Below the pieces are notes generated by a model that did not search any database, was not told where the DNA came from, and saw nothing but the letters and a program-made list of their open reading frames with translations. Below, in pieces: positions 24,345-36,857 of a DNA stretch of 64,000 nucleotides. The stretch is from Combretum micranthum. Taxonomy: Eukaryota > Streptophyta > Magnoliopsida > Myrtales > Combretaceae. Location of the stretch: NCBI GenBank assembly GCA_024138025.1, contig JAMXBD010000578.1, forward strand, positions 753,492 through 817,491. The letters are read 5' to 3'. A program made the translations under genes and the position numbers. Numbering within the stretch: the stretch's first letter is position 1; each line of letters opens with the position of its first letter.

Positions 24345-25319
24345 TCATAGCTCTTCGATTAAGACACTAAGAAGCAATGTGTCCAAATCTTTGACACTTA
24401 AAACATTTAACCTTATGATTTTCCCACCAGAACTACCAATACCATCTTGTTTCTTATCCTTATCGGGATTAATGGTATCTTTACCATTGTTAACAATAGA
24501 TTCGCCTTCTTTTATCACTAGATTTGCTAGAATATCCCTTTTTACTCCTCTTAGCATCAAAAGAATAAGATTTTTGAGGATTAGAATATTTATCTGCAGT
24601 AGACTTATAGGGATTATTCTTCCGCTGTCTCAAGAGAGGGCTAATTGAATAGTCTCTTCTTGTGTGTCATAGTGCTGCAGCTCCACATTATATGTAATCC
24701 CATACTTTAAGCCAGTAACAAGTCTTGTAATAGTTTGTTCAGGTGGCTCGACAGATTCATTTCTAATCTTCAATGATTCGAATTCTTGAACATACTCCTC
24801 AATACTCTTGCACCTTGCCTCAATGATTGAAGGCACATATAGATTTCCTGTTTATAGTATGTAGGAACAAAATGTTTTCTCAATGCTTGTTTCATCTCCA
24901 GCCATGTCTTGATCTTGCTTCTTCATCCCTCCTATGGGTAGATAGTAGATTTTTCTACCACAACGCTATATATCTTGTAAACTCCACCATATATTCTCTT
25001 CAACATCATAGCACTTAAACAACCCTTCAACTTCGTCTTCCCAATCAAGATAATCATCTACGGATCCACTTCCTAAAATGGAAAGCATTTGTAGCTTCAT
25101 ATGCTCTAACCCTCTTCGTGGCCTAAACTTTCTATCATAGGCATCATTGTATTTAGTGTTATTCCTTCTAACATCTGCTCGCATACTAGGATCAGGTGGT
25201 GGTAGCAGTAGTGGTACTTCCACATAGGGTGGTAACCCATTAGGGTTTTGTAACAATTGTTGCATTGCTTGTACCAGGGTATTAATTGTGTTATTCAAAG
25301 TTTGCAACTGTTCTCTCAT
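24345..25319 (-). pseudogene. gag: Gag remnant of D
   Basis: Translation starts at about 25319 with MREQLQTLNNTINTLVQAM, then a Pro-rich linker. The gag core follows with VDDYLDWEDEVEGLF (frame ending 24966) and, after frameshifts, the SIEEYVQEFESL and VELQHY blocks (frame 24836-24630). A zinc knuckle, CFKCQRFGHIAS with a stop before the final Cys, lies at about 24414-24361. The order and motifs are those of a plant gypsy capsid-nucleocapsid protein. At least two frameshifts and several stops break it. Confidence 0.82.
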
Positions 25320-25483
25320 ACTTTGTTCATCGTTAGGTTAAACATGATTATTACCATTACTTGGAACTCCTCAGTTTCCACGAACTCTGCTATTAACCTC
25401 ATCACCAAAATTGCCATGTATACTTTCGTTTGACATCCCTAATCAGATGCAATCACAACAATGGTAGAGATAACTAATCGTAA

Positions 25484-25500
25484 CCTGTGCTCTGATACCA
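25484..25500 (-). other. Primer-binding site of D
   Basis: The minus strand reads TGGTATCAGAGCACAGG, 12 bases inside the 5' LTR end at 25513. It is complementary to initiator tRNA-Met and confirms orientation and the LTR boundary. Confidence 0.9.
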
Positions 25501-25512
25501 ATAAATAAAAGA

Positions 25513-26749
25513 TGATATGCCTAGGAGGACAATCACTCGTATATCTTGAATAATAGGGAAAAACAAACCTTTACTTACCTTGGAGATTACACACCAACAA
25601 AGTAAAATTCAAATATAACACTAACAAGTAGTTGATATTACTCACAACCACTTGCTGGTGTTTGAGCTTGCCACAATCTGAAGATTGATAAGAGCAAAAT
25701 TCGCCACAATTACAGATGATTGATAAGAATTAGATTTTTTATCAAAGAGAGAGAAATTTTATTCAACTGATAAATCGTGTCTATTAAATGAAGGAAACTC
25801 CTATTTATAGTCATGTTATTATATTTAAGGGTATATTTAGATGATCTTTTTTCCATCTGTATCTGTATTTATTTCAGAATGATATGTATAAATATGTCTA
25901 ATTTACATTTCTATTTTATTTATATTTGGTCTTTTAATGAGAATTGCCAATTTTTTTTTTATTTGTATCTAATTCTTTATAAATAATTTGTTAGAAAAAA
26001 GTTTAAAAAAGTGTCTGTATTTGTAATCTATTAACAAACAAACAGTCCAAAATGGAAAAGATATCTAAAAGACAAAATAGGAAAGTAAAAACATCGAAAT
26101 CTATCAAAAGATAAAATAGGAAAGTATCTAATAAATGAAAGATTTAAATCTATCTAAAGATAAAATGGGAAAGAAAGATTTAAATCTATCTAAGAGTTAC
26201 TTTAATTTTCACATAAAGTATCGCGGAAAGGCCATGAGCATTATCATACAAATTGTAGTCTTAAGTGCTACCACGATATCTACTAGAATCAAACAAGCTC
26301 TATCGAGGGTATGGTTAAGGGATTGACCTAAGGTGCACGCGGGCTTGACCTATTCTTCAAGCAAACAGACCCAATGACTGTTACAGTCGAGGGCTCGACC
26401 AAAGGCTCTAGGGCGTGACGACCTCCAATATATGGAATCTCTGATGTTGCTGTAGGTATAGTCAAGGGCTTGACCAAGAACTTTAGGGCGCGACTATTCC
26501 CTTTATGTGGCATCCATGATACTGTTGTTGCATGGATCGAGTGCGTTCTTCCACTGTTTTCATTGCTTCTTTCTTCCCATTCTTCCTTTAATGTTGGCTT
26601 GTTATACTCCATGCTCCACATACAATCCATAGGCTGAGATAAATTTCTCTTCATCCTGCTCCAAAAAATCTATAATCACTCTCAACACTAAATTATGCAA
26701 TCCTCTAGCTCTCGACCTTGTAATAGGATCTTCAAGTTGATTCCCATCA
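25513..26749 (-). repeat. 5' LTR of element D, with MITE inside
   Basis: A 1237-bp LTR matching 20050-21066 except for about 220 extra bases at 25829-26050. A TATA box (TATAAATA, minus strand 25809-25802) sits just inside of the MITE. Flank TTGTT at 26750-26754 equals 20045-20049. Confidence 0.88.
25829..26050. mobile_element. MITE, copy 1
   Basis: About 220 bp present in only one LTR of D. It matches the reverse complement of 32030-32256 over its whole length, with shared tracts such as CATCTGTATCTGTAT, GAGAATTGCCAA and AATAATTTGTTAGAAAAAAGT. The left end TTAAGGGTATATTTAGATG resembles the TIR of copy 2. The right end is more diverged. There is no coding capacity. The exact ends and target duplication are not resolved. 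Confidence 0.75.
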
Positions 26750-26754
26750 TTGTT

Positions 26755-27224
26755 TATGTTTAGAAGGTGATGGAGAGAGAGTCGATCCTTAGGTATGTTT
26801 TGGATTTTGATATTTTAAGCTTTTTGGTTTGATAATTATCCAAATTTGTTGCCTTTAACTTTTAAGGCATTAGAAGAGTTTAGAATAAGGCTTAAAATCA
26901 TGGGCTTATGCTTGGGTTTTGATTTATTAAAGGTGGCTTGGGTTTTGTTAGAAGAAATTGGGCTTTTAACAAATGTTTGCAACAAAAAGAGGTCTTCTAG
27001 CTTAGGAAAAATAATACATCATATTATTATGCAGTTCAATTCAATATAATATATCACTACAATTACATAATTACATACAATTAAATTTTAATACATTCCA
27101 ATATTAATAATTTATTATACCAACAATTAAAATTTTATAATTGAAATCATCACAATTAATTTATAAAATCATCAAACAAAACATAGGTGTTAATTAATTG
27201 AGTATATTTAGTTTAGTTATTTCA
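26755..27224 (-). repeat. Right piece of solo LTR B
   Basis: On the minus strand this is the LTR start, TGAAATAACTAAAC. It is AT-rich with no gene. The open frame 26846-27049 is a chance frame. Confidence 0.6.
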
Positions 27225-28480
27225 GTGGCTGATTAAATTAATTAAAATATTATTTTTTGTCCACATTGGCAATTTTTTAGTTTTTATTTTATTTTTATTT
27301 TTCCTTCTCTCTCCTCTTCATCCTCTTCTTCTTCTTCTTCTTCTTAACCCTAACCCCAAATAGAAAAAAAATTATGGAAATTCTTGGCTGGAACATAAAC
27401 AGAATATCATGTACCTTGGTCGTATGAGCAAACAAATCAAAAAATTAAATCCTTAATGAAATTTTGACTTCTACAACAAGCTATAATATTCCATATAACC
27501 ACTAATTTCCTAACTAGTTTTTTATCATCTATAGATTTTTAAGAAATTATCTCTAATATAATAGTAGTGGATCTATTTATGAAACTAGGATTAACATTAA
27601 GGTTTGTGAAGTTTCAAAGGAGTTGTTGTGTTGTTTCAGATGAATACAGCAATCCATATTTTAAAGGCCAGATTTTAAAGGTTGTTTGTATTCTTTGATT
27701 TGGGGTCTTTGTCAACTAATGCCCATAAACTCTAACTAGTGATAAAAAGAAGTAAATAAAGAAGACTAAAGTCAAAACACCATTGCTCTCATGTCGGATG
27801 ATTTTCATTTTTTTATGGAAAATTTTCTTTCTTTTTCCTATGGCCCACTATTACTCTATTGAAGTAGATTGAACATTTTGAAAAAGACCAGCTAGACTTT
27901 CACTGCTTTAGAATTCTATATAACTCAAAAGAAATTCATCACAATTTATAAACATAAATTGAAAAAACTATTGTGAATAAAATACTTCAATAATGAACTA
28001 CACTAATTACTTTAAGCATGAATCAAATTTTAGTAAGTGGAAGCCATAGGTCGGTCTCTATATTGCTATTACTACTCTAGCTTATGCATTTACAATGCTT
28101 GTGGATCTGTCCAATGTGTACTTGTCATGTATCTTAACATATAGTGAAAACACATATAATGAATTTCTAAGATTTTTTATTTTTTATTTGAAGAAGAAGA
28201 CGAAAAAGAGAAAGAAGAAGAAGGTATAAGAAGAATAGAGAGGGGAGAGAGAAAGAGAGGAAAGTTAAAAAAAATTAAAAAAATAATAAAATCCATGTAG
28301 GATAGAGAAAACAATATTGTATTTGGGTCCGCTTGCTAAGTCAGCAATTGGACAAAAAATGGATGGAATCCGTTCAGCGATACCATGAGTAAAATATTTT
28401 AAAAAGTTCGGTATTTTCTTGTAACAAAATTTTATTTAGTTATAATTATGTTAAAATCAGAAAAGTTCAGGTATCGTGAG

Positions 28481-31400
28481 CGTAAACCCCTCAATTCTAG
28501 GGTAAAATTTAAGTAAACCCTAACCCTAGTCAAACCGGAACTTCAAAAGTCAACAAATGTCAATGCATACTAGTGCTTTTAACTTCGGTAATCCCGCCCT
28601 CAAAACTTGAGAACAATAGAAATGAGCTAATGGTCGATCATAGTTGGAAAAATATAAAATACCTTAAAATGATAAGATTGCCCAAATATCGCTTGTTCGA
28701 ATCCGAACGGGATCGGTTTTCGAAAATAGTATCTAAGCCCACAAAATGGTAAAAATATTCTGATAATATATCTAGACTCGTAATAAGATGAGGATTCATA
28801 AAATATCAACTTTAGAATTTTTTGGACCCTAAAAATTTAGATATAATACTTTTACACATATTTTCTTTACTATCGTATTTTAATTGTCTAGTCTACTATT
28901 CGTTTACTATTCACTACTATTCATTACTATTTATTATCTCTACTTTTTCTTACTACCTATTCTTACAACATATATATCTATTTTTTACTATTTTCTTTTC
29001 TCATAAAAATTCTACACCATATATTACTAAACTTCCCTTACACTTTTCTTCTAAAATTAATTTTTAATCACTCTTCCCTTCATACCATCAATTTTCTTTT
29101 CTTTTTCATTTAGTTAATTAACTACAATTTTCTTCAACTTTTCCTATAAATACCCTCTCCCTCCTTCATTCTTTACATACATCTAATACACATAACAAAA
29201 CTCTCTCAAATTCTCTCTACAAATATCATCTCCCAAAATTCTATTCCCAACACTTTCTTATTTCCCATACAACCACTATCCACATGCAACTATCAATACT
29301 TCATTTCTTCTTCCACCCTCATTTAATATTGGGTAAAAATTCCTAAAACTATATTCATATTCATGTTAACATAATATGACCATAGTGTATATTTTCTAAA
29401 CCCATAAATATTATGAAAGTAATAATATGTTCATGTATTTTTCTACAACATTCAAATATTATTATTATTGTTATTATATTGTTATGTTTTATTATTACTC
29501 AAAATCTAACTTTTGCATATTGTTAAGTATTTATGTGTGTATATTCTTAGAGCCTATAAGTTCACTAACATAACTTTTAATTTATCTATGCTTATATTTC
29601 TTGCAAATTTATTAAGACTAGTCTTTCTAGTCTTGGGCTTGTCCTCATCAAGTCAAAATAATTTTTCTTATTTTTCTTTATTGACCTGGCCGTGTCTAAG
29701 TCCAGGAAGCATTAATACAAGCTAATACTTCTTCTTGATTTTATTATGTGCTTATTTTATTTTTATATCTTTTATCTTTCATATGAATTATTTTTATTCA
29801 TGTCGCTTAGCTACAAGTTCATATTTATGCATGACCATATTGTTGTTGTTCTTAATAAAATAAAAGGAGCTCTTTCTTTAATAAAAAATAAGACTAAGCT
29901 CACCATAAAATAATTTTACCACTTAGGAAAATATTTCCATTAAAGACTTAGATTTGGTTTCAATGCTTCTTTTAAAAATTTTAGGTAAGCTCTTCATAAA
30001 TTTTTAGGTGTTAATATTATAGACTTCTTCAAGATTTAACTAAGTAGTTTCATTACATATCTCTTTCAAACTAATAAAATAAAAGTTTGTTATTTAAACT
30101 TTAATATTGATAATTCTTTGTTATACAAAATTTTCTTAAAAACTTATTTATAAGATTATCAACAACACTTTAATCACAACGAAGAACTAGACGACTTTCA
30201 AGTCAAGCAAAAATCAATTCACTAGATAAAAATCCACTTAAGAATAAAAGTTGGTAGATAACTTGAAAGATCAAAATTTTTGAATGAAATTTATGTTGTA
30301 AAAGTTAAGGAAATATAATTATAATAAGAAATCACTCACTTGTAATATCTCAAAAGTCTTTAGTTTTCATCCCAACAACTTAAAAGAAATTGTCAAGTTT
30401 CACTTTTTCAAACTATTAAGAAGTTGCTTTATGAAAAATCATTGTTGAGACAACATCATTAGAGAATCATGTATATATAGGGTTTACATATGTATTAAAA
30501 AAAATTTTTGAACTATGTTAAATATCTATATGTTGTTTGTAGATTTTTGGATGAAGAAAAATTAGAAAATTTCATTTTGAAGGCTATGAATTCGTGATAA
30601 TTATGTACCATACTTTTAGAACCCAAATAGTTTTTTATGTTAAAAATGACCTTAGAAATAGATAGATCTTTTCAACTAGGTAGAAAACGACATATAATAT
30701 GTGAAATTCCGAGTTAAAATGAGCAAGTTATGGCCATTTTAATTTGGAATTTCCTTCCATCCGAATTTTAATGCAAATTCTAAAGTAGAATTAGAAAGTT
30801 TATGTAAAAATTCCATGAAATAATCATTTTTTATATTTCTTTTGTTTAGGTAACAAAGCTTTATAGGATCTATATTCGGAGAACTATTACAAGTGAAGGA
30901 TTTTAGCAAGAATGGTTGAATGGGTTTATCTCCTACTTTTTCGTACTTATTTGTGCATGTAGCTAGAGACTGAAGTAGGAAAAGATGAAATGGAATATAC
31001 ATGATAATGTTGGTTGAAAGAATACTAAGCATATTGAGGCGTAAATTCCTATTAATTAAATTTATGTTATATTATCATGATGGAGTGTCTGCAAATTCTA
31101 TGATCGCCTTAAAAATACCTTAATCACATGTCAAGAATCATATTAATTGATTCATACATATCATGAAGTCAGTCACATTGTATTAGCTACTATGCCCTCG
31201 GTAGGATAAGAGTATAGTAGTGGGATTTCATAAGAACTGCAAGTCTACAAGGATTGGCGAATAGGAGCTCAAAAGACTAGTTAAGGATGGGTGAATAAGA
31301 GCCCAAAAGAACAATTTCAAGATGGAGTGAGTGGGAGTCTAGAAGAACAACATAATTGGATTATAAGATGGGTTTAAAGAGCTCGAAACATCTAACCCGA

Positions 31401-32010
31401 ATGAAGGGTATAAATCCATTGAAACATATGATTTTTGACAGGTCATATGTATTATTTGCTCATGTGTTTGATGCATTTCATATACCTATTTAATATCTTG
31501 TTTGATTTTCTTAATACAAGTATGTTTTTTGGGAATTATTCTTACTAAGCTAGTTAGCTTACCCCCCATTAGATTTTTTTGACATAGGTACAATTTCTTT
31601 TACCCGAGGACTCCATATATCTGGATGGAACTATGCTTTTAGGAAGCTTTTGGGGGAAATCTTTTTGAAGATCTTAGAATATATTTCTTCTAAAAATCTT
31701 TTTAATTTTAGTATTGTTTTTGAAGTAAAGCTAAGACTTTATTTTGATCCTCGGAGATTTATCTGGGGAATACCTCTAAGGTGATGTAAAGACCATATTT
31801 CTATAAATTTTGAAATTAAATGTTTATCTAGATTTTTGTATACTATATTCACCTTCTCTAACTACACATCTTATTGGTGTCTCATATTATTGTGACAGAT
31901 GCCTTACATATGGTGTCGAAGCTTTTGCATGACTTTGGAAAGTCATTCTTAAGCTTTAATAATGTGTATGGCGGACAGCCACATCTAGGGTACCTTTTGG
32001 GGGTGTGACA
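28481..32010 (+). repeat. Solo LTR, family A (3.53 kb)
   Basis: It starts CGTAAACCCCTC (the family start is TGTAAA; here the first T is C) and ends GGGTACCTTTTGGGGGTGTGACA. The perfect target duplication GTGAG lies at 28476-28480 and 32011-32015. Shared blocks are TCTATGATCGCC near 31099 and AACCCGAATGAAGGG near 31394. A TATA box lies about 665 bases in, leaving an R-U5 part of almost 2.9 kb. It has no primer site downstream and no coding content. The insertion split the right TIR of the long-TIR element. Confidence 0.9.
29145..29152 (+). promoter_or_regulatory. TATA box of family-A LTR
   Basis: TATAAATA followed by a CT-rich leader (CCCTCTCCCTCC). The same arrangement appears on the minus strand at 43480-43473 in the copy at 37775-44399, supporting it as the LTR promoter. 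Confidence 0.65.
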
Positions 32011-32029
32011 GTGAGTGAAATTAACCTAT

Positions 32030-32256
32030 CTAAGGGTTTGTTTGTTTGGCTTTTTTAGGCAGATACAAACACTTTTTTCAAACTTTTTTCTAACAAATTA
32101 TTTATCAAGAAATAGATATAGATAAAAAAAAAGTTGGCAGTTCTCATGAAAAGATCAAATAGATAAAATAGATGCAAATCATACATATTTACACATATCA
32201 TTTTGAAAAAGATACAGATACAGATGAAAAAACAAACCATCCAAACAAACCCTTAG
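32030..32256. mobile_element. MITE, copy 2
   Basis: A 227-bp element with 15-bp perfect inverted ends: CTAAGGGTTTGTTTG at the left and its reverse complement at 32242-32256. It is the same family as 25829-26050, in opposite orientation. It lies four bases beyond the end of the long-TIR element. It encodes nothing. A convincing target duplication is not visible, so the superfamily (hAT, PIF or other) is undecided. Confidence 0.8.
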
Positions 32257-32885
32257 AATGTATTGAGGAGTTTGTTTGATAAAATGGTTTAGGAATAGAT
32301 GGCTCAATGTTGACTCCTTTAAGCCTAATATTTTCTTACTCATGCTTAATTTTGTTTGCTTTTGTTTCTTTTCTTCGTTTTAAAGATGGTTTATTTCTTA
32401 AATCCATTCTTTCTAAATTGGCTATGCTTGGAGCTGGCGATCTTCTTTTAGTATTTCTTGGAAAAGCTTTTAGTATCATCATATCTAAAGGTTAAATTTA
32501 GTCTAATAATATGAATACTTAACCTAGGTAGAAGGACTTATCCTATGTCTAATAATACTTCTTGTAGTATTTCTTAGGAAAGCTCTCATAATATTTCCAT
32601 TATCATATCTAGAGATTAAATTAAGCTAGTATTACTAATGGGAGGACTTTTTCTAAGACTAGGTCTTTTGGGAAGATCTACATCATCCCATCCTAAAATT
32701 TTGGAGTAAATACTACTTGACAATCTTATGTATTTGCTTCTAAAAAAAGAGTTTTACCTTTTGAAGAGACTTTCTTAGCCCTTGAAATAATATTACCACT
32801 CACATTTATAATAAATATGATAAATTACTACGATTTCCTTATATTCTTGGAAAAAATTATCATTTTGAGATTATGTATACAAAAA

Positions 32886-32949
<64 letters not shown>

Positions 32950-33060
32950 CCAATATCTATCTATTATAATTTTTTGTGGAGGAAGGAATCGCATCTAGAT
33001 CAGAACTATATCCATTCCATTCAATTAGAAGTTTTTTAACCAACTAACCATTATTTTAAA
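32257..33060. other. Spacer with ATT microsatellite
   Basis: There is no recognisable gene. Two near-repeated phrases (TTTAGTATTTCTTGGAAAAGCTTTTAGTAT near 32448 and TGTAGTATTTCTTAGGAAAGCTCTCATAAT near 32563) suggest an old tandem duplication of about 110 bp. This DNA and 51197 onward would have been contiguous before LTR E inserted. Confidence 0.4.
32886..32949. repeat. ATT/TTA microsatellite
   Basis: About 21 uninterrupted trinucleotide units. It is likely to vary in length between individuals. Confidence 0.97.
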
Positions 33061-34735
33061 TGTCACGCTTCAAATAGGATCTAGAGCGCTAACAGTTTTT
33101 CCATGTATAATACTTAAGCATAATACGCAAAGACTATAATTAACTAAGTGAGTTTCTAACCAATTTTAGTTTTTAAAAAATCGTTATTTAAACTTTACAA
33201 ATAATAGTATCTAATGAAATTGTACATATAAAGTCATTAGAAGTATTTCCTTAAAACCTTAGAATAAAAATATAAATTCATAGAAAATAAAAATTACAGT
33301 ATCTCACATGTCTAAATGTCAAACTCATTCAGTCTGTCACTAGTATTCAAACCATACTCCACGTAATAACATCAATCCATATAAATTCATCTTTAATACC
33401 TAAAAAAGTAAAGGAGTAAGCTGAAGCCCAGTACACAACAACTCAAGCACATATGAGATGAATCACACATACACATAATCTAAATGCGATGCAACATCCA
33501 ATAGTTTTATATTTTTAATTTAAATGTGGCAATTAACAGAGAGCACTCATACTCTGACAACATGTTAGGAATCTGGGAGTCCTAGGTAGTAGCAACTACT
33601 TAAGGGGTTGATATAGATGTAACGAATATCTATATCTCATATCTCTAATAAATAGAAGCTTAATCTAGGGGTTATAGTTGTTACGCATCTCTATTTATTT
33701 CAATCCATCACATTACTCAGTTTAACAGAGCCCATAATCCTAAACTATACAAGTGTAACTTCTCACTAAACGTAAGTAGATGTTATCCTGCTACATTTCT
33801 CTATCAGCTACCAACCAAGCCATCTTCGATGGCCTAAGTGCCTAACTATCGTGCTAGCATTGCCTAGCAAGATTGTCACCCCTCGACCCAAGTTTAAGAA
33901 CAACCATACATAATCAATCATTCAATTATTATTAGCCGTTTTTAATCATTAATTTATTTGGGAATGCCTATCCTAATCAAGCAATATGCATGTCACTACG
34001 TACCTATCAAAATAGTATTACTCTGCAATAGATCATATGACAAACTTGAATAATAATATGTATCTGTTCAATAAAAACCATCTCACTTAAGATTTAGAAT
34101 AACAATTCACTCATCAACCAATATTTTTTTTATTAATTAGTTAAGTTAAAGTCATATATAGCATATGTTCTTAATTAGGATTTAACTTGCTTCCTATAAT
34201 GTATTAAATCCAAAAGTGATAAATTTAAATGTTAAACCTATTAATATGTAATAAAGTCCATAGTAAGTTAATAATATTTTTTTGTCATTAAGTTAATAAT
34301 ATTTATTAAGCCATATTCATATTATAGTCCAATAGGTATATCTATTAATTATAATTTAACTTCTTACATTATTATTTAATTACCTAACTTAAAATTATAT
34401 TTTAATAGGATGATATATATCAAATATGTTCAATCCATAATTATTTTACCAAATTCAGATTTAATTATTCAATATATTATCACATAATCTTTTTTCTTAA
34501 ATTCAATATATAGTTTATTTAATCGTTTTAACATATTGTAATGTCAAATTAACCAATCTACTGTCGGTTATACACTTATACAGATAATTTTTGCATTAAG
34601 TTTAGACTTGTTCTTACATATAATATCATGATTTTATTCCTTCAATCAATTTAAGATCAACCTTAACGTACATGCATTAATTTAATCATATAATCATAAT
34701 CAATTAATATCATAAACATATAATAATATAGATAC

Positions 34736-36668
34736 TATAAGATACAGATAAATAATCTATAATGAAGGGTATATATGTAATAAAATATTGTTAAGAAGGT
34801 AATTTTGTCCTCGAATAGATGATTTTGGACCCGATGAAGTTTCGTGCGAATGAACAGACAAATTTGGCTTAAGCCGGCATCTAAGCCGCCAGCCTAAAAT
34901 CCTACACCGCCAGCCTATATGCAAAGATGATGGCCTAAAATCACCAACTTTGGAGTTTTGGAATTTTTAAAGAAATTGGTTTTAAGCCGGTATGAAAGCC
35001 GCCGGCGTACACTTAAAGCCACCGGCGTTGGAATCAAAGTCGCCGGCATAGTAGCCGGCTTAAGTATGCGTTTTCCTAAGCTAGGGTTGCTTTTTTCCAG
35101 ATCCAATTCTTCTTATCAATAGACCCTAGACCCCACGAATTTGTCACAATTCTTCCTCAACCAAACATAAGGTACATGGGTCTAATCTTCGTCTTTTTCA
35201 ATTCTTTTCTTTAGTTAGATTAGTCTAATCCCAGTTTTATAAACGTTTGAAGGAGATCTAGGAGCGTAACCCTAAATTAGATTTAGAGGATTTCGATTTC
35301 AAATCAAAGTAAAGATAAGACTTCTATCCTAGTCTTGTGATATTTAGGATTGATAGATTATAAGAAGCGATTATAGCAATAGTATATTATTGGTGACAAG
35401 AGGATTGATCGAATGAATTAGGGTTTCCTTTGCGAACAGGATCTGCGAGATCTAAGTAAGTATGAATCCGTTCTTCATCTGTGGATTTAAAGTAATGAAC
35501 TTTCATAGTTGATTTGCTCATAGAGGATTATATATATGTGTGTGTATGTTGTAAAGAGAATTTGTGGAAAGGGTTTCTGTCAAGTGCAAACGGGATAACA
35601 GGTGTGTTGATCTTCGATTAGATTCATGGAATTAGGGTTAGGGTTTGAAAGCTAGTATTACAGTTAAAATTGATTGCAATATATGTATTGTTAAATAGGA
35701 GTATTGTGAGATTAGGGTTCCTACTCTGTTAATAGTTACACTTTGAGAGATTTGGATTGAAAGCAAATCCAGGTGCGACCTTACCATGCTTGTATGTTTG
35801 TGCTTATAGGATTAGTTGTTAAATCTGACTAATTTATATTCGACTTTAATTAAATCAATTGTTAGTTGTGCATGGCTGCTATTAGTATAGAACTCATGGT
35901 GGAGGGTGATACTAACGTTGGCAACCTGATGATTTTTATGCCGCGTTATCCCGAGTGGAGCCACACCTGGAGATGATTCCGATAGATTAGGAGTCGTTAC
36001 TAGCTTAATTGTGGAACGCAGTTATATATGTATTTACTATCTATACTATGGTTTTCATCGAGGTCATGAGTTACTCCGGGTTTAAGATTATTGATCAATA
36101 GTCTTAAACTGTATTGGTTGCAGGCTAATGAAAAAAAAAAAGATAATTAATTTATGCTTATTGCATTAGAATATAAACTGTATGTGATATTATGATTTGC
36201 ATGATCATGTGCATGTGTTTTTGGTCTGGCATACTGGGCGTTTTTCACTCAATCTTTATTTTTCCCACAGGTACATGTGAAGATTCTATTATTTATGACT
36301 TAACGGGCTATGACATATTCGTCAATGATGGGGAGAGCGATAACGATTATGACCATCCTGCTGATAATTGAAATTAGTTATTAGTAATTTGAGAAGAAGA
36401 AACATATGATGATTTAGTTAGTTTTCTTTTGGAGACATTTTATATGTAAGGATTTCTTATTTATGTTTTAGATTGGATTTTTAGTTATATTAGTCGATGA
36501 TGAGGACAATTATTTTGATATGAAGAGTTTTTAAAAGTTACCCTTTATGTGAGTGATTAGCGATATTTGAAATACATATTTGTGTTTTTAGAAATCTATA
36601 GCATTAGCGTGTCTATTCTAGTAAGGACATGTGGCAGGCTGATAACGCTTTTAGGTTAAGGTGTTACA
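34736..36668 (+). repeat. 5' LTR of element C
   Basis: 1933 bp, TATAAGATACAG...GGTGTTACA; the first bases were TG and are now TA. It carries GCC-rich repeats near 34870-35065. Its TATA position (35114-35121) reads TATCAATA, so the promoter is damaged here. Confidence 0.93.
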
Positions 36669-36675
36669 GCTTATG

Positions 36676-36688
36676 TGGTATCATAGCA
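36676..36688 (+). other. Primer-binding site of C (variant)
   Basis: TGGTATCATAGCA lies 7 bases after the 5' LTR. It differs from the usual TGGTATCAGAGC by one base (G to T), so initiator tRNA-Met is still the likely primer. Confidence 0.85.
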
Positions 36689-36857
36689 ATAGGTTTTGAT
36701 CATTAGATTTAGGTTATGACTCCTTAAGATGGTGAACCTTGATGAGAGGGGTAGAAATTAGTTAGGAACGTTTATTCATAAGTTATAATATTTTGTAGTA
36801 CTATAATCTTTTAGTATATCCTTAACCTTATAGATATTTTTTCTTTTTCTTGTTAGA

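Larger units (their letters stand above)
20050..26749 (-). mobile_element. Ty3/gypsy retrotransposon D (6.7 kb, decayed)
   Basis: This is a full-structure element on the minus strand. The 5' LTR is 26749-25513, the primer site 25500-25484, gag about 25319-24345, pol about 23480-21080 and the 3' LTR 21066-20050. The target duplication TTGTT (20045-20049 and 26750-26754) is perfect. The LTRs start TGATGGG and end CATATCA. They differ at roughly 12% of positions in the first ~175 bases compared by eye, plus a MITE in the 5' LTR. All genes carry stops and shifts. The integrase C-terminus is followed by an acidic tail and no chromodomain was recognised, so the lineage within gypsy is left open. 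Confidence 0.9.
12540..27224 (-). repeat. Solo LTR B (about 2.76 kb), split by two elements
   Basis: On the minus strand the LTR runs TGAAATAACT (from 27224) to AGTCCTTACA (12540), ending in CA. It is bounded by the 5-bp target repeat GTGGC at 12535-12539 and 27225-27229. Removing it rejoins the left TIR of the long-TIR element. Native pieces are 12540-13938, 19157-20049 and 26755-27224. It shares blocks with LTR E, such as 'GGCCTAAGTGCCTAA' (near 13457 and 33831) and 'GTTGATATA' (near 13206 and 33608). It contains an array of 14-bp palindromes. No primer site or internal region was seen, hence solo. Confidence 0.78.
12380..32026. mobile_element. Long-TIR DNA element (Mutator-like?), split by two later insertions
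   Basis: The original element is in three pieces: 12380-12539, 27225-28480 and 32011-32026, about 1.43 kb in all. The left end reads GGTTAATTTCACTCGCAATACCTGAAC. The right end, read inward on the other strand, is GGTTAATTTCACTCACGATACCTGAAC once the insert at 28481-32010 is skipped. The inverted match goes on, with gaps, for about 300 bp through 'TGCTGACGTGGC' (left) and 'TGCTGACTTAGC' (right) to the CTT-rich and GAA-rich arms near 27300-27350 and 28190-28250. No transposase is present in the ~800-bp middle. Long TIRs suggest a Mutator-like type. A 9-bp target duplication was not found, so the superfamily is open. Confidence 0.62.
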
